Assembly (NCBI RefSeq): GCF_001613345.1
Contig: NZ_BDCE01000092.1
Span: forward strand, 42,307 to 106,306
DNA length: 64,000 bases
Source: Nocardia uniformis NBRC 13702
GTDB lineage: Bacteria > Actinomycetota > Actinomycetes > Mycobacteriales > Mycobacteriaceae
Direction: 5' to 3'
Under the pieces are notes generated by a model. The model was not told the origin of the DNA. It did not search any database and worked only from the letters and a program-made list of their open reading frames with translations. This document shows positions 49,264-58,697 of the stretch, piece after piece; the first letter of the stretch is position 1, and each line of letters opens with the position of its first letter. The position numbers were made by a program, and so were the translations under genes.

Positions 49264-50427
49264 ATGAGCATGCTGACCTCGGCGGAGATCGACCGCGAAT
49301 TAGTCACCCGGGAAACGGAAATCGACGCGATCGCGACGACACTGGTCGAATTGGATAAGCATCCGGGTCTGATCCTGGTGCGCCAATTCCCACCGACCGG
49401 GGTGACCGAGCAGCGGTGGGGTCCGGTCCAGGAGGCGATAGCGCTGCTGTGGGAGGACTACGCGCGGCTGCGCACCATCCTGGATTCGGCGAAGGCCGCG
49501 CGCCGCCGGCACCTGATGCTCAGCGATGGCGACCGTGCCGAAATCACCCGGCTGCTCCGCGAACAGAGCTTCGAGGTGGCGCGCGAACAGATTCCGCTCT
49601 CCCAGCGGACCCTCACCGGACCCCGGGAAGCGGTGCGCTACATCGGACTCGCCGACATCCTGGACCGCATGCGCGAGCGGTTTCCGACGGTTGTCGAATT
49701 CCTCGATCAGGTGGATACGGTGAATACCGAAGTCGCGGCGGGTGTGGCACCACTGCGCGCCGAGCTCGACAACGTCGGCGCGACAACGAATCCCGCGCTC
49801 CGCGCCATCCGCGACGGTATCGCCGAGCTACTCGGCCGCGCCGCCGTCGACCCGCTGGCGCTCGCGGATGAGGTGGACGAGCGCCTCACCGAGCTATCGG
49901 ACCAGCTGCGGACGGAATCGGCCATGCTCACCGAACTCCGTGCGCTGGTCGCGAATTGGGATACCGCCGTCGCCGCTGTCCGCGAGCAGCTGGACAGGGT
50001 GCGGCAGATTCGGGAGCGGACCGCACACGCCCGCGTTGAGGTGGAGCAGAAGATCCTGACCGGACCACTACCTGTCCGACCGGACGACACCGGCGCGCTA
50101 CGAGCCGAATTGGACGCACTGCGACCCGGTGCGGCCGAAGCCCTCTACCGCCTGCGTGAGCGCATCGGTAACTCCTGTGCCCAGGCCGTGGACGATGAGC
50201 GGCTCATCCAGGGCCTACTGGACCGCCGTGCCGAACTGCGCGGCCGATTGGGTGCGTACCAGGCCAAGGCGAATCGCCTCGGTGTCGCCGAGGAGCGCGA
50301 TGTCATGGCCGCCGACCGCATTGCGACCGGACTGCTATCGCGTCGGCCCTGCGATCTGGCAGCGGTCACCCGCGCCATCGCGGATTATCGAGGAATCATC
50401 GCGCAGAAGTCGGGGAGGACATCGTGA
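49264..50427 (+). CDS. Coiled-coil protein of the PknG operon, function unknown
   Basis: 387 residues from the ATG at 49264. No membrane segment or signal is visible. It is nearly all helical, with heptad-like stretches (EIDRELVTRETEIDAIATTLVELDK; LRAELDNVGATTNPALRAIRDGIAELLG; AVREQLDRVRQIRERTAHARVEVEQ). Its stop overlaps the pknG start by 4 bp. In mycobacteria glnH is followed directly by pknG, so this is an extra member here. It may link the membrane sensor to the kinase. Confidence 0.8.
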   Translation: MSMLTSAEIDRELVTRETEIDAIATTLVELDKHPGLILVRQFPPTGVTEQRWGPVQEAIALLWEDYARLRTILDSAKAARRRHLMLSDGDRAEITRLLREQSFEVAREQIPLSQRTLTGPREAVRYIGLADILDRMRERFPTVVEFLDQVDTVNTEVAAGVAPLRAELDNVGATTNPALRAIRDGIAELLGRAAVDPLALADEVDERLTELSDQLRTESAMLTELRALVANWDTAVAAVREQLDRVRQIRERTAHARVEVEQKILTGPLPVRPDDTGALRAELDALRPGAAEALYRLRERIGNSCAQAVDDERLIQGLLDRRAELRGRLGAYQAKANRLGVAEERDVMAADRIATGLLSRRPCDLAAVTRAIADYRGIIAQKSGRTS

Positions 50428-52814
50428 ACTGCGACGAACCCGGATGCTTGGGACAGATTGCGGGGGGATACTGCGAGGAGTGCGGGACAGCTCCGGCCGC
50501 CCCGCCGGCCGCCTCGAACGCGGTAGCCGGAAATCCTTCCGCCGCCGCACCTGCGGCGCGGACCGCCCCCGTATGCGGCGAACCCGGCTGTGGTGGACGG
50601 ATCGTCGACGGTTACTGCGATAGCTGCGGTACCGCTCCCGCAGCGGCGTCCACGACATCTGCCGCCGGAGCCCGGGGATCGACCGCCGGTACCGCGGCAT
50701 CGACCGCGCGGACCGGTAGTTCCGGCCGCAGTGGCCGCTCCACCTCCGCACAATCGCGGCGCGGTCGCCTGGGTGCGGGCCTGGTGGATGTGCCCCGGGT
50801 GCCGCGCGTCGATCCGGCATCGGCGATTCTGGTGAATCCACAGGTGGCCGAACACAGTCGGTACTGCGGTCGCTGCGATAAGCCGGTGGGCCGGGGGCGC
50901 GATGGCTCGCCCGGCCGGACCGAGGGCTTCTGCCCGCACTGCGGTGCGCCGTTCTCGTTCTCGCCCAAGTTGTCCCAGGGCGATATGGTCGCGGGCCAGT
51001 ACGAGGTCCTGGGTTGTCTGGCGCATGGTGGTCTGGGGTGGATCTACCTGGCCCTCGATCATCCGGTGAACAAGCGCCCGGTCGTATTGAAGGGCCTATT
51101 GAATTCCGGCGATCCGGATGCGGTGCAGGCCGCGGTGGCCGAGCGTCGATTCCTATCGGATGTGAACCACCCCAGCATCGTCGGGATCTTCAACTTCGCC
51201 GAACACACCGGTGCGGATGGCGAGACCGTCGGCTACATCGTGATGGAGTACGTCGGCGGCACCTCGCTGAAACAGCTGCTGCGCCAACATCTCGAGACGC
51301 ACGGCCGATTCCTGCCCCCAGCACAGGCCATCGCCTACGTCCTGGAAATGCTGCCCGCGCTCGGCTATCTGCACGCACAGGGCTGGGCCTACTGTGATTT
51401 CAAGCCCGACAATGTGATGCAGACCGATGAGCAGCTCAACCTGATCGACCTGGGCGCGGTCATGGATATGGCGGACCAGAACAGTCCGATCTACGGCACG
51501 GTCGGCTACCAGGCCCCTGAGACCGCCACGACCGGTCCGACGGTGGCCACCGAGGTATACACGGTGGGTCGCACCCTCGCGGTGCTCATGTTCGATATGC
51601 CGCAGCGGGACGGGCGATTGGCCGAGGGCCTACCCGATCCGGACTCGGCACCGGTCCTGGCGAAGTACGAGTCGCTGCACCGATTCCTGCTGCGCGCCAC
51701 CGATTCCGATCCGCACGCGCGATTCGTTTCCATGGATGAGATGGCCGATCAGCTCACCGGCGTGCTGCGGGAAGTGCTGTCGCTCGACGACGGCAAGCCG
51801 CGACATGGGATGTCCACCCGGTTCGGACCGCCGCGCGGGGTCTTCGGGATCGGGGAGGAGCCACCCGCCGATCCACCGGAAATCATTGCCGCCCTGCCGG
51901 TTCCGCTGGTCGATCCGGGCGATAGCGGTGCGCCGCTGCTGGCCGCGACCACCGGAACGACGGTGGCGGAATTGGACCGTGAATTCTCGATCGCGCTGCG
52001 GGCGGTCGTCACCAGCAGTGCGGAGACGGTGGAGATTCCGCTGCGGCTGATCAGGGCCGCAGTGGAATCCGGGGATGCCGCCGACGCGATGGCGCGCCTG
52101 GAGAAATTGGCCCCCACCGCCCCCGACGATTGGCGGCTGCACTGGTATCGCGGGCAGGCGCTCCTGCTGGCGCGCGAGTATGACCAGGCCACGGCGGAAT
52201 TCGACCAGGTATTCACCGAACTGCCCGGAGAGGCGGCACCCAAGCTGGCCCTGGCCGCCGTCGCCGAGATGGCCGCGCTGTCCGGCGCTCACCCGAAGGC
52301 CGAAAGGCACCGCGCCGCACGGTATTACACTATGGTCTGGCGCACGGACCGGTCCTTCCTCAGCGCCGCGTTCGGCCTGGCCCGCCTCAGCCGCTCGGAC
52401 GGCAGCCGCGCCGACGCGGTGGCGGTACTCGATCAGGTGGAACCGGCCTCCGCGGTCTTCACCGAGGCTCAGATCACCGCTGTACGAACGATTCTCGATG
52501 TGCCGCGCCCCGGCGATCTCACCGAATCCATCCTGCGCGAAACCGGCGCCCGCGTCGATCGGCTCCGACTCGACTCCACCCGCCGCCGCGCCCAAGTACG
52601 AACGACAGTCCTGGAGGCTGCCCTGACCTGGCTCCGACTCGGCCGCCACACCAGCGACCGCACCCCGCTACTGGGCGAAACCCTGGACGAGGCCGGAGTC
52701 CGCACCGGCCTGGAACGCTGCTACCGAGACCGCGCCCGGGAATCCGACGATATGTGGCAACGCATCGCACTCGTTGAACAGGCCAACGCCGTCCGCCCGA
52801 GGACAACCCTGTGA
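50424..52814 (+). CDS. pknG: Serine/threonine protein kinase PknG
   Basis: 796 residues. The N-terminus carries two zinc-ribbon repeats (CDEPGCLGQIAGGYCEECG; CGEPGCGGRIVDGYCDSCG), then an Ala/Ser/Arg-rich linker and the PknG rubredoxin site (YCGRCDKPVG...GFCPHCG, about 151-175). Kinase domain: YEVLGCLAHGGLGWIYLAL (glycine loop), PVVLKGLL (Lys), YCDFKPDNVM (catalytic loop, HRD replaced), LIDLGAVMD, GTVGYQAPE. A TPR region fills the C-terminal 300 residues. PknG controls central metabolism by phosphorylating FHA proteins such as GarA, and an FHA gene closes this operon. M. tuberculosis PknG has about 750 residues; the extra length is the doubled ribbon. Confidence 0.95.
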   Translation: MNCDEPGCLGQIAGGYCEECGTAPAAPPAASNAVAGNPSAAAPAARTAPVCGEPGCGGRIVDGYCDSCGTAPAAASTTSAAGARGSTAGTAASTARTGSSGRSGRSTSAQSRRGRLGAGLVDVPRVPRVDPASAILVNPQVAEHSRYCGRCDKPVGRGRDGSPGRTEGFCPHCGAPFSFSPKLSQGDMVAGQYEVLGCLAHGGLGWIYLALDHPVNKRPVVLKGLLNSGDPDAVQAAVAERRFLSDVNHPSIVGIFNFAEHTGADGETVGYIVMEYVGGTSLKQLLRQHLETHGRFLPPAQAIAYVLEMLPALGYLHAQGWAYCDFKPDNVMQTDEQLNLIDLGAVMDMADQNSPIYGTVGYQAPETATTGPTVATEVYTVGRTLAVLMFDMPQRDGRLAEGLPDPDSAPVLAKYESLHRFLLRATDSDPHARFVSMDEMADQLTGVLREVLSLDDGKPRHGMSTRFGPPRGVFGIGEEPPADPPEIIAALPVPLVDPGDSGAPLLAATTGTTVAELDREFSIALRAVVTSSAETVEIPLRLIRAAVESGDAADAMARLEKLAPTAPDDWRLHWYRGQALLLAREYDQATAEFDQVFTELPGEAAPKLALAAVAEMAALSGAHPKAERHRAARYYTMVWRTDRSFLSAAFGLARLSRSDGSRADAVAVLDQVEPASAVFTEAQITAVRTILDVPRPGDLTESILRETGARVDRLRLDSTRRRAQVRTTVLEAALTWLRLGRHTSDRTPLLGETLDEAGVRTGLERCYRDRARESDDMWQRIALVEQANAVRPRTTL

Positions 52815-54004
52815 CCGCCGCCGATCCGGCCGCCGCCGAGGACAGCACGGAACCCACTCCCGCTGCTGGTGCGGCCGCGGACCCCGCCGGGTCGGTCGCC
52901 GGTCATGGTGCTACCGGAGACCGCACCGAACCCGCTGGCGGTCACGACGCGGTGCGGAATCCGGCCATGACCGCCACCGCACCCACCGGCGGACGTCGCT
53001 GCCCGAATTGCGCGTCGCGGGTCGGACCCCGCGACCGGTTCTGCGAGGAATGCGGTCGGGAGCTCGGCGTCACGCGCGCCGCCCTGCCCGATAGCGAGGT
53101 CCCCGCCGAGCCCTGCGCGGGCTGCGGGCAGCAGCGATTCGACGCTCACGGCTACTGCGTGGAGTGCGGGGAATTGCGCCGGGCCCCCGATCGCCGCGCG
53201 GCCGAACTCGACGGTGTCGTACTGATTACCGATCGCGGGCTATCGCACGCGCGCAACGAGGATGCGGTCGCGGCGGCGGTGCTCCGTGAACCGGGTAGCA
53301 CCTCGATCGCGGTGGCGGTGTGCGACGGGGTATCCACCACCCGCGATCCGCAGGTCGCATCGGGTGCGGCCGCCCGCGCGGGCGCGAATGCGTGCCTGTC
53401 CGCGCTCGCGGACGGCCTCACCACCGAAGCGGCGGCCATGGCGGGGCTCGAATCAGCGTGGCTCACGGTGCGTGGCGATACCTCGGCCGATGCCGATTCC
53501 GCCTCGTGCACCTATGTTTCGGCGGCGCTGCGCGGCCTGGGCAATGGCGAAGTCGAGATCGCCATCGCGAATGTCGGTGACAGTCGCGCGTATTGGCTGT
53601 CGGAAGCCGGATCGCGGCAACTCGGCTCGGACGACTCCTTCGCGCAGACCCTCATCGAAGGTGGTGTCGACCCGCAGACGGCCATGCGCCATCCACAGGC
53701 GCATGCGCTATTGCGTTGGCTCGGTAGTGATTCCGTGCGGCGGCCATGGTCGGACGACTGCGTTCACACAATGCGCACCAGCGGTCCGGGCACGCTGCTG
53801 CTGTGCAGTGACGGACTCTGGAACTACCTGCCCGACCCGGCCGACTTGGCCGCCCGGATAGCGGCCTCCGCGCCGTCGCTCACCTCGCCGGCGGCAACGC
53901 GCGCGGCCGCGCGGGACCTCGTCGATTTCGCCCTGGAGTCCGGCGGCCACGACAACATCACTGTCGCTCTCATTCCCGTTCCGCTGTTCGACCGTCAGGG
54001 GTAA
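52811..54004 (+). CDS. PP2C-type serine/threonine phosphatase with N-terminal zinc ribbons
   Basis: 397 residues from the GTG at 52811, overlapping the pknG stop. After a disordered start, two zinc ribbons follow (CPNCASRVGPRDRFCEECG; CAGCGQQRFDAHGYCVECG, about 63-125). The PP2C domain then shows TDRGLSHARNEDA, VCDGVSTT (metal-binding Asp), ANVGDSRAYW, LLCSDGLWNYLP and GGHDNITVAL. It should remove phosphate from PknG or from its targets, providing the off-switch of the operon. Confidence 0.94.
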   Translation: MTAADPAAAEDSTEPTPAAGAAADPAGSVAGHGATGDRTEPAGGHDAVRNPAMTATAPTGGRRCPNCASRVGPRDRFCEECGRELGVTRAALPDSEVPAEPCAGCGQQRFDAHGYCVECGELRRAPDRRAAELDGVVLITDRGLSHARNEDAVAAAVLREPGSTSIAVAVCDGVSTTRDPQVASGAAARAGANACLSALADGLTTEAAAMAGLESAWLTVRGDTSADADSASCTYVSAALRGLGNGEVEIAIANVGDSRAYWLSEAGSRQLGSDDSFAQTLIEGGVDPQTAMRHPQAHALLRWLGSDSVRRPWSDDCVHTMRTSGPGTLLLCSDGLWNYLPDPADLAARIAASAPSLTSPAATRAAARDLVDFALESGGHDNITVALIPVPLFDRQG

Positions 54005-54008
54005 CATC

Positions 54009-55292
54009 GTGAGTTCGCAAGCAACCGAAGGTATTTCGATCGCCGTCGACCAGAATGAGTATCTGGCCGAGGGCGCCGACACCGTCCACGCCGTCATTAC
54101 CGTGACGACCACCGGTGATCTGGTAGCCGCCACCCCGCCCGCGCCCCGCGTGGAGATTCTGATCCTCGATCGCTCGACCTCCATGACCGGAGAACGGTTT
54201 CAGGAGGCCCGAAAGGCCGCCATGGCCGCCCTCGACGAACTACCGGACGGCGTGGAATTCGCCATAGTCGGCGGAACCCTGGAGGGGTTCCCCGTCTATC
54301 CCGATGGGTACCGCACGACGCCCGCCAACCGCTCCACCCGCGCCGCGGCTCGTGACGCCCTGAAGCGGCTGAAGGCCGATGGCGGCACCGCCATCGGTAC
54401 CTGGCTGGCCGCCGCCAACCGACTGGCACAGGCGCATCCGAAGTCGATCGTGCACGCCATTCTGCTGACCGACGGCAAGAACCAGGGTGAGTCCCGGGAT
54501 CAGTTGGATGCCCAGATCGAGGCGGCGACGGGTGTATTCAGTTGCGATTGCCGGGGTGTCGGCAGCGACTGGCAGGAGGAGGAGCTGCAGGCCGTCGCCT
54601 CGGCCCTCTTCGGTACCGCCGATATCGTGGCGAAACCCCAGGGCCTGTCCGCCGATTTCGCCGCCATGATGCGGACATCGATGGCGAAGTCGATTCCGGA
54701 TCTGACACTGCGGGTGTGGATTCCGACCGGGGCGGAGGTTCTCTCCATCAAACAGGTGGCACCGGCCATCGAACAGCTCACCGACCGCCGTATCGAGAGC
54801 GGTCCGCGCACCGGTGACTACCCCCTCGGTCCGTGGGGTGCGGAGGATCGCGAATACCACCTGCAAATTCGCGTGGAACCCGCTGCGCCGGGACGCGAGA
54901 AGCTGACGGCCCGTGTGCATATCCTCGCCGAGGACCAGGTGCTCGGCGAGGGGCTGGTCAAGGCGAAATGGACCACCGACCTCGCGCTGTCGGCCCGCAT
55001 CAGCAAGCGGGTGGCCCACTACACCGGCCAGGCCGAACTGGCCCAGGTGATTCAGGAGGGCCTGGCCGCTCGCAAGGACGGCGATGATGCGGCCGCTACC
55101 GCCAAACTCCAGCGCGCGGTGGAATTGGCCAAAGACTCCGGCCACGATGCCACCGCCAAACTACTGCGCGCCGTCGTGGATGTGGATGAGCGCACCGGCA
55201 CCGTCCGGCTGCGCGACAAGGTCGACCCCGCCGAGGTAATGGCCCTGGGTCTGCGCTCGACCAAGACCGCCCGGGTACGAAAGGAGCAGTAA
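54009..55292 (+). CDS. von Willebrand factor A (VWA) domain protein
   Basis: 427 residues from the GTG at 54009, 4 bp after the phosphatase. The MIDAS metal site is LDRSTSM (DxSxS, about residue 57), with a Thr in DGGTAIG and an Asp in LLTDGKN. The C-terminal 200 residues contain a beta-rich part, then a helical segment (AELAQVIQEGLAARKDGDDAAATAKLQRAVELAK). There is no signal peptide. VWA domains make metal-dependent protein contacts; here it may scaffold kinase, phosphatase and reader. Its stop overlaps the next start (TAATG). Confidence 0.92.
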   Translation: MSSQATEGISIAVDQNEYLAEGADTVHAVITVTTTGDLVAATPPAPRVEILILDRSTSMTGERFQEARKAAMAALDELPDGVEFAIVGGTLEGFPVYPDGYRTTPANRSTRAAARDALKRLKADGGTAIGTWLAAANRLAQAHPKSIVHAILLTDGKNQGESRDQLDAQIEAATGVFSCDCRGVGSDWQEEELQAVASALFGTADIVAKPQGLSADFAAMMRTSMAKSIPDLTLRVWIPTGAEVLSIKQVAPAIEQLTDRRIESGPRTGDYPLGPWGAEDREYHLQIRVEPAAPGREKLTARVHILAEDQVLGEGLVKAKWTTDLALSARISKRVAHYTGQAELAQVIQEGLAARKDGDDAAATAKLQRAVELAKDSGHDATAKLLRAVVDVDERTGTVRLRDKVDPAEVMALGLRSTKTARVRKEQ

Positions 55293-55969
55293 TGGTGACC
55301 TGCCCCGACGGCCACCGGTCGTCCACCGACGACTACTGCGAAGTGTGCGGCGTCCCCATCGCGGCGGACCCGATCGCGGCTCCGATTCCGGCGTGCCCGA
55401 ATTGCGGTGCGCCGAGTGAGGGCCGCTTCTGTGAGGAGTGCGGGCACGATTCGGCATTGCCCGCGCCGACCGGAGCACCGCAGCGGGCGGCACCCGTCCA
55501 GGATTCAGCCGTGTCGAACGCGGGAGCACCGGACTCGGGTGTGCCGGGCCGGGACGGCGCCGTGGTCTGGGTCGCCACCATTGTCGCCGACCGCGAGTTC
55601 TACGACCGAATGCGCGCTCGCAAAGGTCCGGACGCCGAAACCGTGGATTTCCCGGCGTTCTATCCGGATCGGCGAATCGTGTTGCGGAGCAAAGACATCC
55701 TCATCGGCAAGCGCAGTGTCTCCCAGGGTGTGCGCCCCGATATCGACCTGGGCCTGTCACCGGCCGATATCGGGGTGTCCCGAACACACGCGGTCCTGCG
55801 TATCGATGGTGACGAGGTCACCGTCACCGACCTCGGCTCCACCAATGGCACCAGCCTCAACGGTAGCGACGATCCCATCCCCGCCGACCGGCCCGTACCG
55901 CTGCACAGCGGCGACCGGATCCATGTCGGCGGCTGGACCACGATCACGCTGACAGCCGAACCGCACTGA
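55292..55969 (+). CDS. FHA-domain protein with N-terminal zinc ribbons
   Basis: 225 residues from the ATG at 55292, with AAGGAG upstream. Two ribbons start the protein (CPDGHRSSTDDYCEVCG, one Cys replaced; CPNCGAPSEGRFCEECG). A linker follows, then an FHA domain from about residue 128: ILIGKRSVSQG, GVSRTHAVLRIDGDEVTVTDLGSTNGTSLNG, HSGDRIHVGGW. FHA domains bind phosphothreonine, so this is the likely reader or target of PknG, in the role of GarA. No GarA-like ETT motif is visible near its N-terminus. Confidence 0.93.
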   Translation: MVTCPDGHRSSTDDYCEVCGVPIAADPIAAPIPACPNCGAPSEGRFCEECGHDSALPAPTGAPQRAAPVQDSAVSNAGAPDSGVPGRDGAVVWVATIVADREFYDRMRARKGPDAETVDFPAFYPDRRIVLRSKDILIGKRSVSQGVRPDIDLGLSPADIGVSRTHAVLRIDGDEVTVTDLGSTNGTSLNGSDDPIPADRPVPLHSGDRIHVGGWTTITLTAEPH

Positions 55970-55987
55970 GCCCCAGGCGCTTCCGCC

Positions 55988-56584
55988 CTACTCGACCCGG
56001 CGAGCGTGCAGGAAGTCGTCGACCAGGTGGGCGCAGTCGTCGCGGGTGAACGTCCGCAGTCCGGTCAATTTGGCGAAGACTATCGGCCCGATGAGTTGGG
56101 CGAGCGCGAAGTTGGTGTCGTAGTCGCCCAGCGCCGCATGCGCCTCGTCGGTGTCGAGGAGTTCGTCGAACGGTTCTCGGTACTGTTCGATAACGCGATC
56201 GCGCAGGCTCGTAAAAGTCTGGGGCGCATCCCCGGTGGACTCCGGCGTGCTCATGGCCATCCAGGCCAGCGTGGTCAGTTGCAGCGGGGCTTCGTCGATG
56301 AGCGCGGCCTGCCGGGTGATCAGTTCGATCAGCCGTTCGCGCAGCGGTCCGGCGGTCGGCACCGGATCGACCTGGGGTACCAAGCGTTCGAACGTGGCCG
56401 CCAGCAGGTCGACGGAAGTGTCGAAGTGTCGATACAGGGTGGTGCGCGCGACCTTGGAGAGCTTGGTGACCGCGTCGACGGTTACCGCCTGCACGCCACC
56501 GGATATCAGCAAAGTGGTGGCGGCATCGAGTAGCCGGGCCCGGGACCGTAGCTTCCGGGGGTCTATCTCGTCCTCGCGCGACAA
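55988..56584 (-). CDS. TetR-family regulator
   Basis: 198 residues from the TTG at 56584, with AGGAG upstream. The helix-turn-helix reads LDAATTLLISGGVQAVTVDAVTKLSKVARTTLYRHFDTSVDLLAATF. The C-terminal ligand domain is helical and unassigned. It is divergent from an MFS efflux gene and separated by a perfect operator palindrome, so it most likely represses that gene until a drug is bound. Confidence 0.9.
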   Translation of the reverse strand: MSREDEIDPRKLRSRARLLDAATTLLISGGVQAVTVDAVTKLSKVARTTLYRHFDTSVDLLAATFERLVPQVDPVPTAGPLRERLIELITRQAALIDEAPLQLTTLAWMAMSTPESTGDAPQTFTSLRDRVIEQYREPFDELLDTDEAHAALGDYDTNFALAQLIGPIVFAKLTGLRTFTRDDCAHLVDDFLHARRVE

Positions 56585-56611
56585 GGGGTTCCACTCCTCT
56601 CAGGCTTATGC

Positions 56612-56642
56612 TACTGATGGTAGCGTAGCGATACCATCAGTA
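56612..56642. promoter_or_regulatory. TetR operator, perfect palindrome
   Basis: Perfect 11-bp arms TACTGATGGTA and TACCATCAGTA around a 9-nt core, midway between the tetR start (56584) and the MFS start (56662). Confidence 0.8.
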
Positions 56643-56661
56643 CTGTTCCTCGGGAGGTTCG

Positions 56662-58182
56662 ATGGTAGCCATCGGGAGTACGGCCGCACGGTTGTCGTCG
56701 GCGCAGCGCTGGATGCTGGTGGTGTCGTGCCTATCCGTCGCCCTGGTGGTCGCCGCCATGGCCGCACTGTATTCGGCGCTGCCCGAGATCGCCGCCGATA
56801 CCGGCGTCACGCAGCGCCAATTGACCTGGGTGGTGGACGGATACACCCTGGCACTGGCCTGTCTGGTGCTGCCGGCGGGTGCGCTGGGCGACCGCGTGGG
56901 ACGTCGCGTGATGCTGATCGCCGGTATGGCGGTCTTCACGCTGGCGTCGGTGGTCCCGTTGCTCATCGACGGTCCCCACTGGCTGATCGCGGCCCGCGCC
57001 CTGGCGGGGGTGGGTGCGGCCTTCGTCATGCCGTCGACGCTATCGCTGTTGACCGCGGGATTTCCGGAAGAGCGCCGTGGGCAGGCCGTGGGCTTGTGGG
57101 CCGGAGTAGCGGGATCCGGTGGCGCACTGGGCATTATCGGCTCCGGTCTACTGCTGCAGTGGCTGTCGTGGCAGTCCGTCTTCGTCGCCATGGCCGCGAT
57201 CGGGGCCCTGCTGTTCGGGGCCGGATGGACGGTATCGGAATCCGTCGACGCGGACCGACCGCCACTGGATCCGTGGGGCTCGGTCACCGTCGCCGCCGCA
57301 GTGGGATTGATCGTTGTCGCCGCCATGGAGACCCCCGTGCGCGGCTGGTCGGATCCCCTGGTGCTCGGCGTACTCGCCGGTGGTGTGGTCGCGGCGGCGA
57401 TATTCGCCATTGTCGAACTGCGCATCGCACACCCGCTGCTCGATGTACGCCTGTTCCGTCATCGCGGATTCGGCAGCGGCGCCCTGTCTTTGACCGTGCA
57501 GTTCTTGGTCTCGTTCGGGGTATTCATGCTGATCGTGCAGTACCTGCAGCTGATCCTCGGATACTCACCGCTGGCCTCTTCGCTGGCCTTGGGGCCGATG
57601 ATCATTCCGCTGGTGGCGGTTTCCCTCTTCGCGCCTCGACTGGCGGAGCGTTTCGGACTGCGGTTGATCTCCCTGATCGGCCTGGTGGTCGTAGGGACCG
57701 GCCTACTCCTCATCGCCCGACTCGATCTCTCCAGCAGCTACACCAACCTGCTGCTGGCACTGCTGATCATGAGCACCGGTATGGGGCTGTGTAGCGCGCC
57801 CGCCACCGCCGCGATCGTCGCAGGAACCCCTGTGGAGAAGCACGGTGTCGCTGCCGCGGTCAATGACGCTGCCCGTGAGATCGGTGCGGCCCTCGGCATC
57901 GCCATTGCGGGAAGTGTGCTCGCGGCCGGATATTCCCACCGCATTTCCCCCGCCCTCCCGCAACTTCCCGAAGCGGCCCGCGGCCCGGTTTCGGACTCCC
58001 TCGCCGCCGCCCTCCAGGTGGCCGAACGGGCCGGGCCGCAGGCCGAGCCGCTCGCGGCATTCGCCAAAACCGCCTTCCTGGAGGGATTTCAGCAGGCGGG
58101 CGTCGCGCTCGGCTGCCTGACCCTGGTGGCGGCCGTGCTGATAGCGATGTGGGCCCCCGGGCCGCCGTCGGAGCGGGGCTAA
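56662..58182 (+). CDS. MFS drug-efflux transporter (DHA2, 14-TM type)
   Basis: 506 residues from the ATG at 56662, with GGGAGG upstream. About 14 membrane helices are visible. Motif A is LGDRVGRRVMLIAG after helix 2, motif C-like GSGLLLQWLSWQSVF in helix 5, and LDVRLFRHRGF before the second half, all typical of DHA2 proton-drug antiporters. It is under the divergent TetR gene. Its last codons overlap the end of the convergent MarR gene by 4 bp. Confidence 0.93.
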   Translation: MVAIGSTAARLSSAQRWMLVVSCLSVALVVAAMAALYSALPEIAADTGVTQRQLTWVVDGYTLALACLVLPAGALGDRVGRRVMLIAGMAVFTLASVVPLLIDGPHWLIAARALAGVGAAFVMPSTLSLLTAGFPEERRGQAVGLWAGVAGSGGALGIIGSGLLLQWLSWQSVFVAMAAIGALLFGAGWTVSESVDADRPPLDPWGSVTVAAAVGLIVVAAMETPVRGWSDPLVLGVLAGGVVAAAIFAIVELRIAHPLLDVRLFRHRGFGSGALSLTVQFLVSFGVFMLIVQYLQLILGYSPLASSLALGPMIIPLVAVSLFAPRLAERFGLRLISLIGLVVVGTGLLLIARLDLSSSYTNLLLALLIMSTGMGLCSAPATAAIVAGTPVEKHGVAAAVNDAAREIGAALGIAIAGSVLAAGYSHRISPALPQLPEAARGPVSDSLAAALQVAERAGPQAEPLAAFAKTAFLEGFQQAGVALGCLTLVAAVLIAMWAPGPPSERG

Positions 58183-58658
58183 TCCGGCGTGAGATGCGCG
58201 TCCATCGAGGCGCGCAGCTCGGCGAGCACCGTCTCGAACTGCCGGAGCAGCTGCGGCGAGTATTGGGACAGGATGGCGTCCTGCTGGGTGTTGAGCGGTT
58301 CGAAGTAGCTGTCCGCGATCTCTTTGACGTCCTTGCTGCTGCGCAGGGTGACGATGCGGCGGTCGGTGTGTTCGCGGGTGCGCGAGACGTATCCGGCCCG
58401 TTCGAGGCGGTTCAGCAGGGCGGTCATAGCTCCCGACGACAGGGAGATGCGCCTGCTCAGCAGGACGGGGGAGAGCGGGGTGCCCTGGGCTTCGGCGGCG
58501 GAGATCTCCAGCAGGGCGAAGGCGTCGGTGGAATGGACGCCCAGCGACACGGCGAAGCGACGGCCGAGTTCGGTGAAACTCGAGCCGTAGGCCCGGAGCT
58601 CTTCCGCGAGCCGTTCGCGTTGCACCGCAACATCATTCGGTGACTTCGACGCCGCCAT
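58179..58658 (-). CDS. MarR-family regulator
   Basis: 159 residues from the ATG at 58658. The winged helix reads PLSPVLLSRRISLSSGAMTALLNRLERAGYVSRTREHTDRRIVTLRSS, which is typical MarR. It is divergent from a second MFS efflux gene, and a near-perfect operator lies between them. It should repress that gene and itself until a ligand binds. Confidence 0.92.
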   Translation of the reverse strand: MAASKSPNDVAVQRERLAEELRAYGSSFTELGRRFAVSLGVHSTDAFALLEISAAEAQGTPLSPVLLSRRISLSSGAMTALLNRLERAGYVSRTREHTDRRIVTLRSSKDVKEIADSYFEPLNTQQDAILSQYSPQLLRQFETVLAELRASMDAHLTPD

Positions 58659-58697
58659 CCAGGTGCCTCCTACTCATCTCGCGACCGTGGGACTCGG

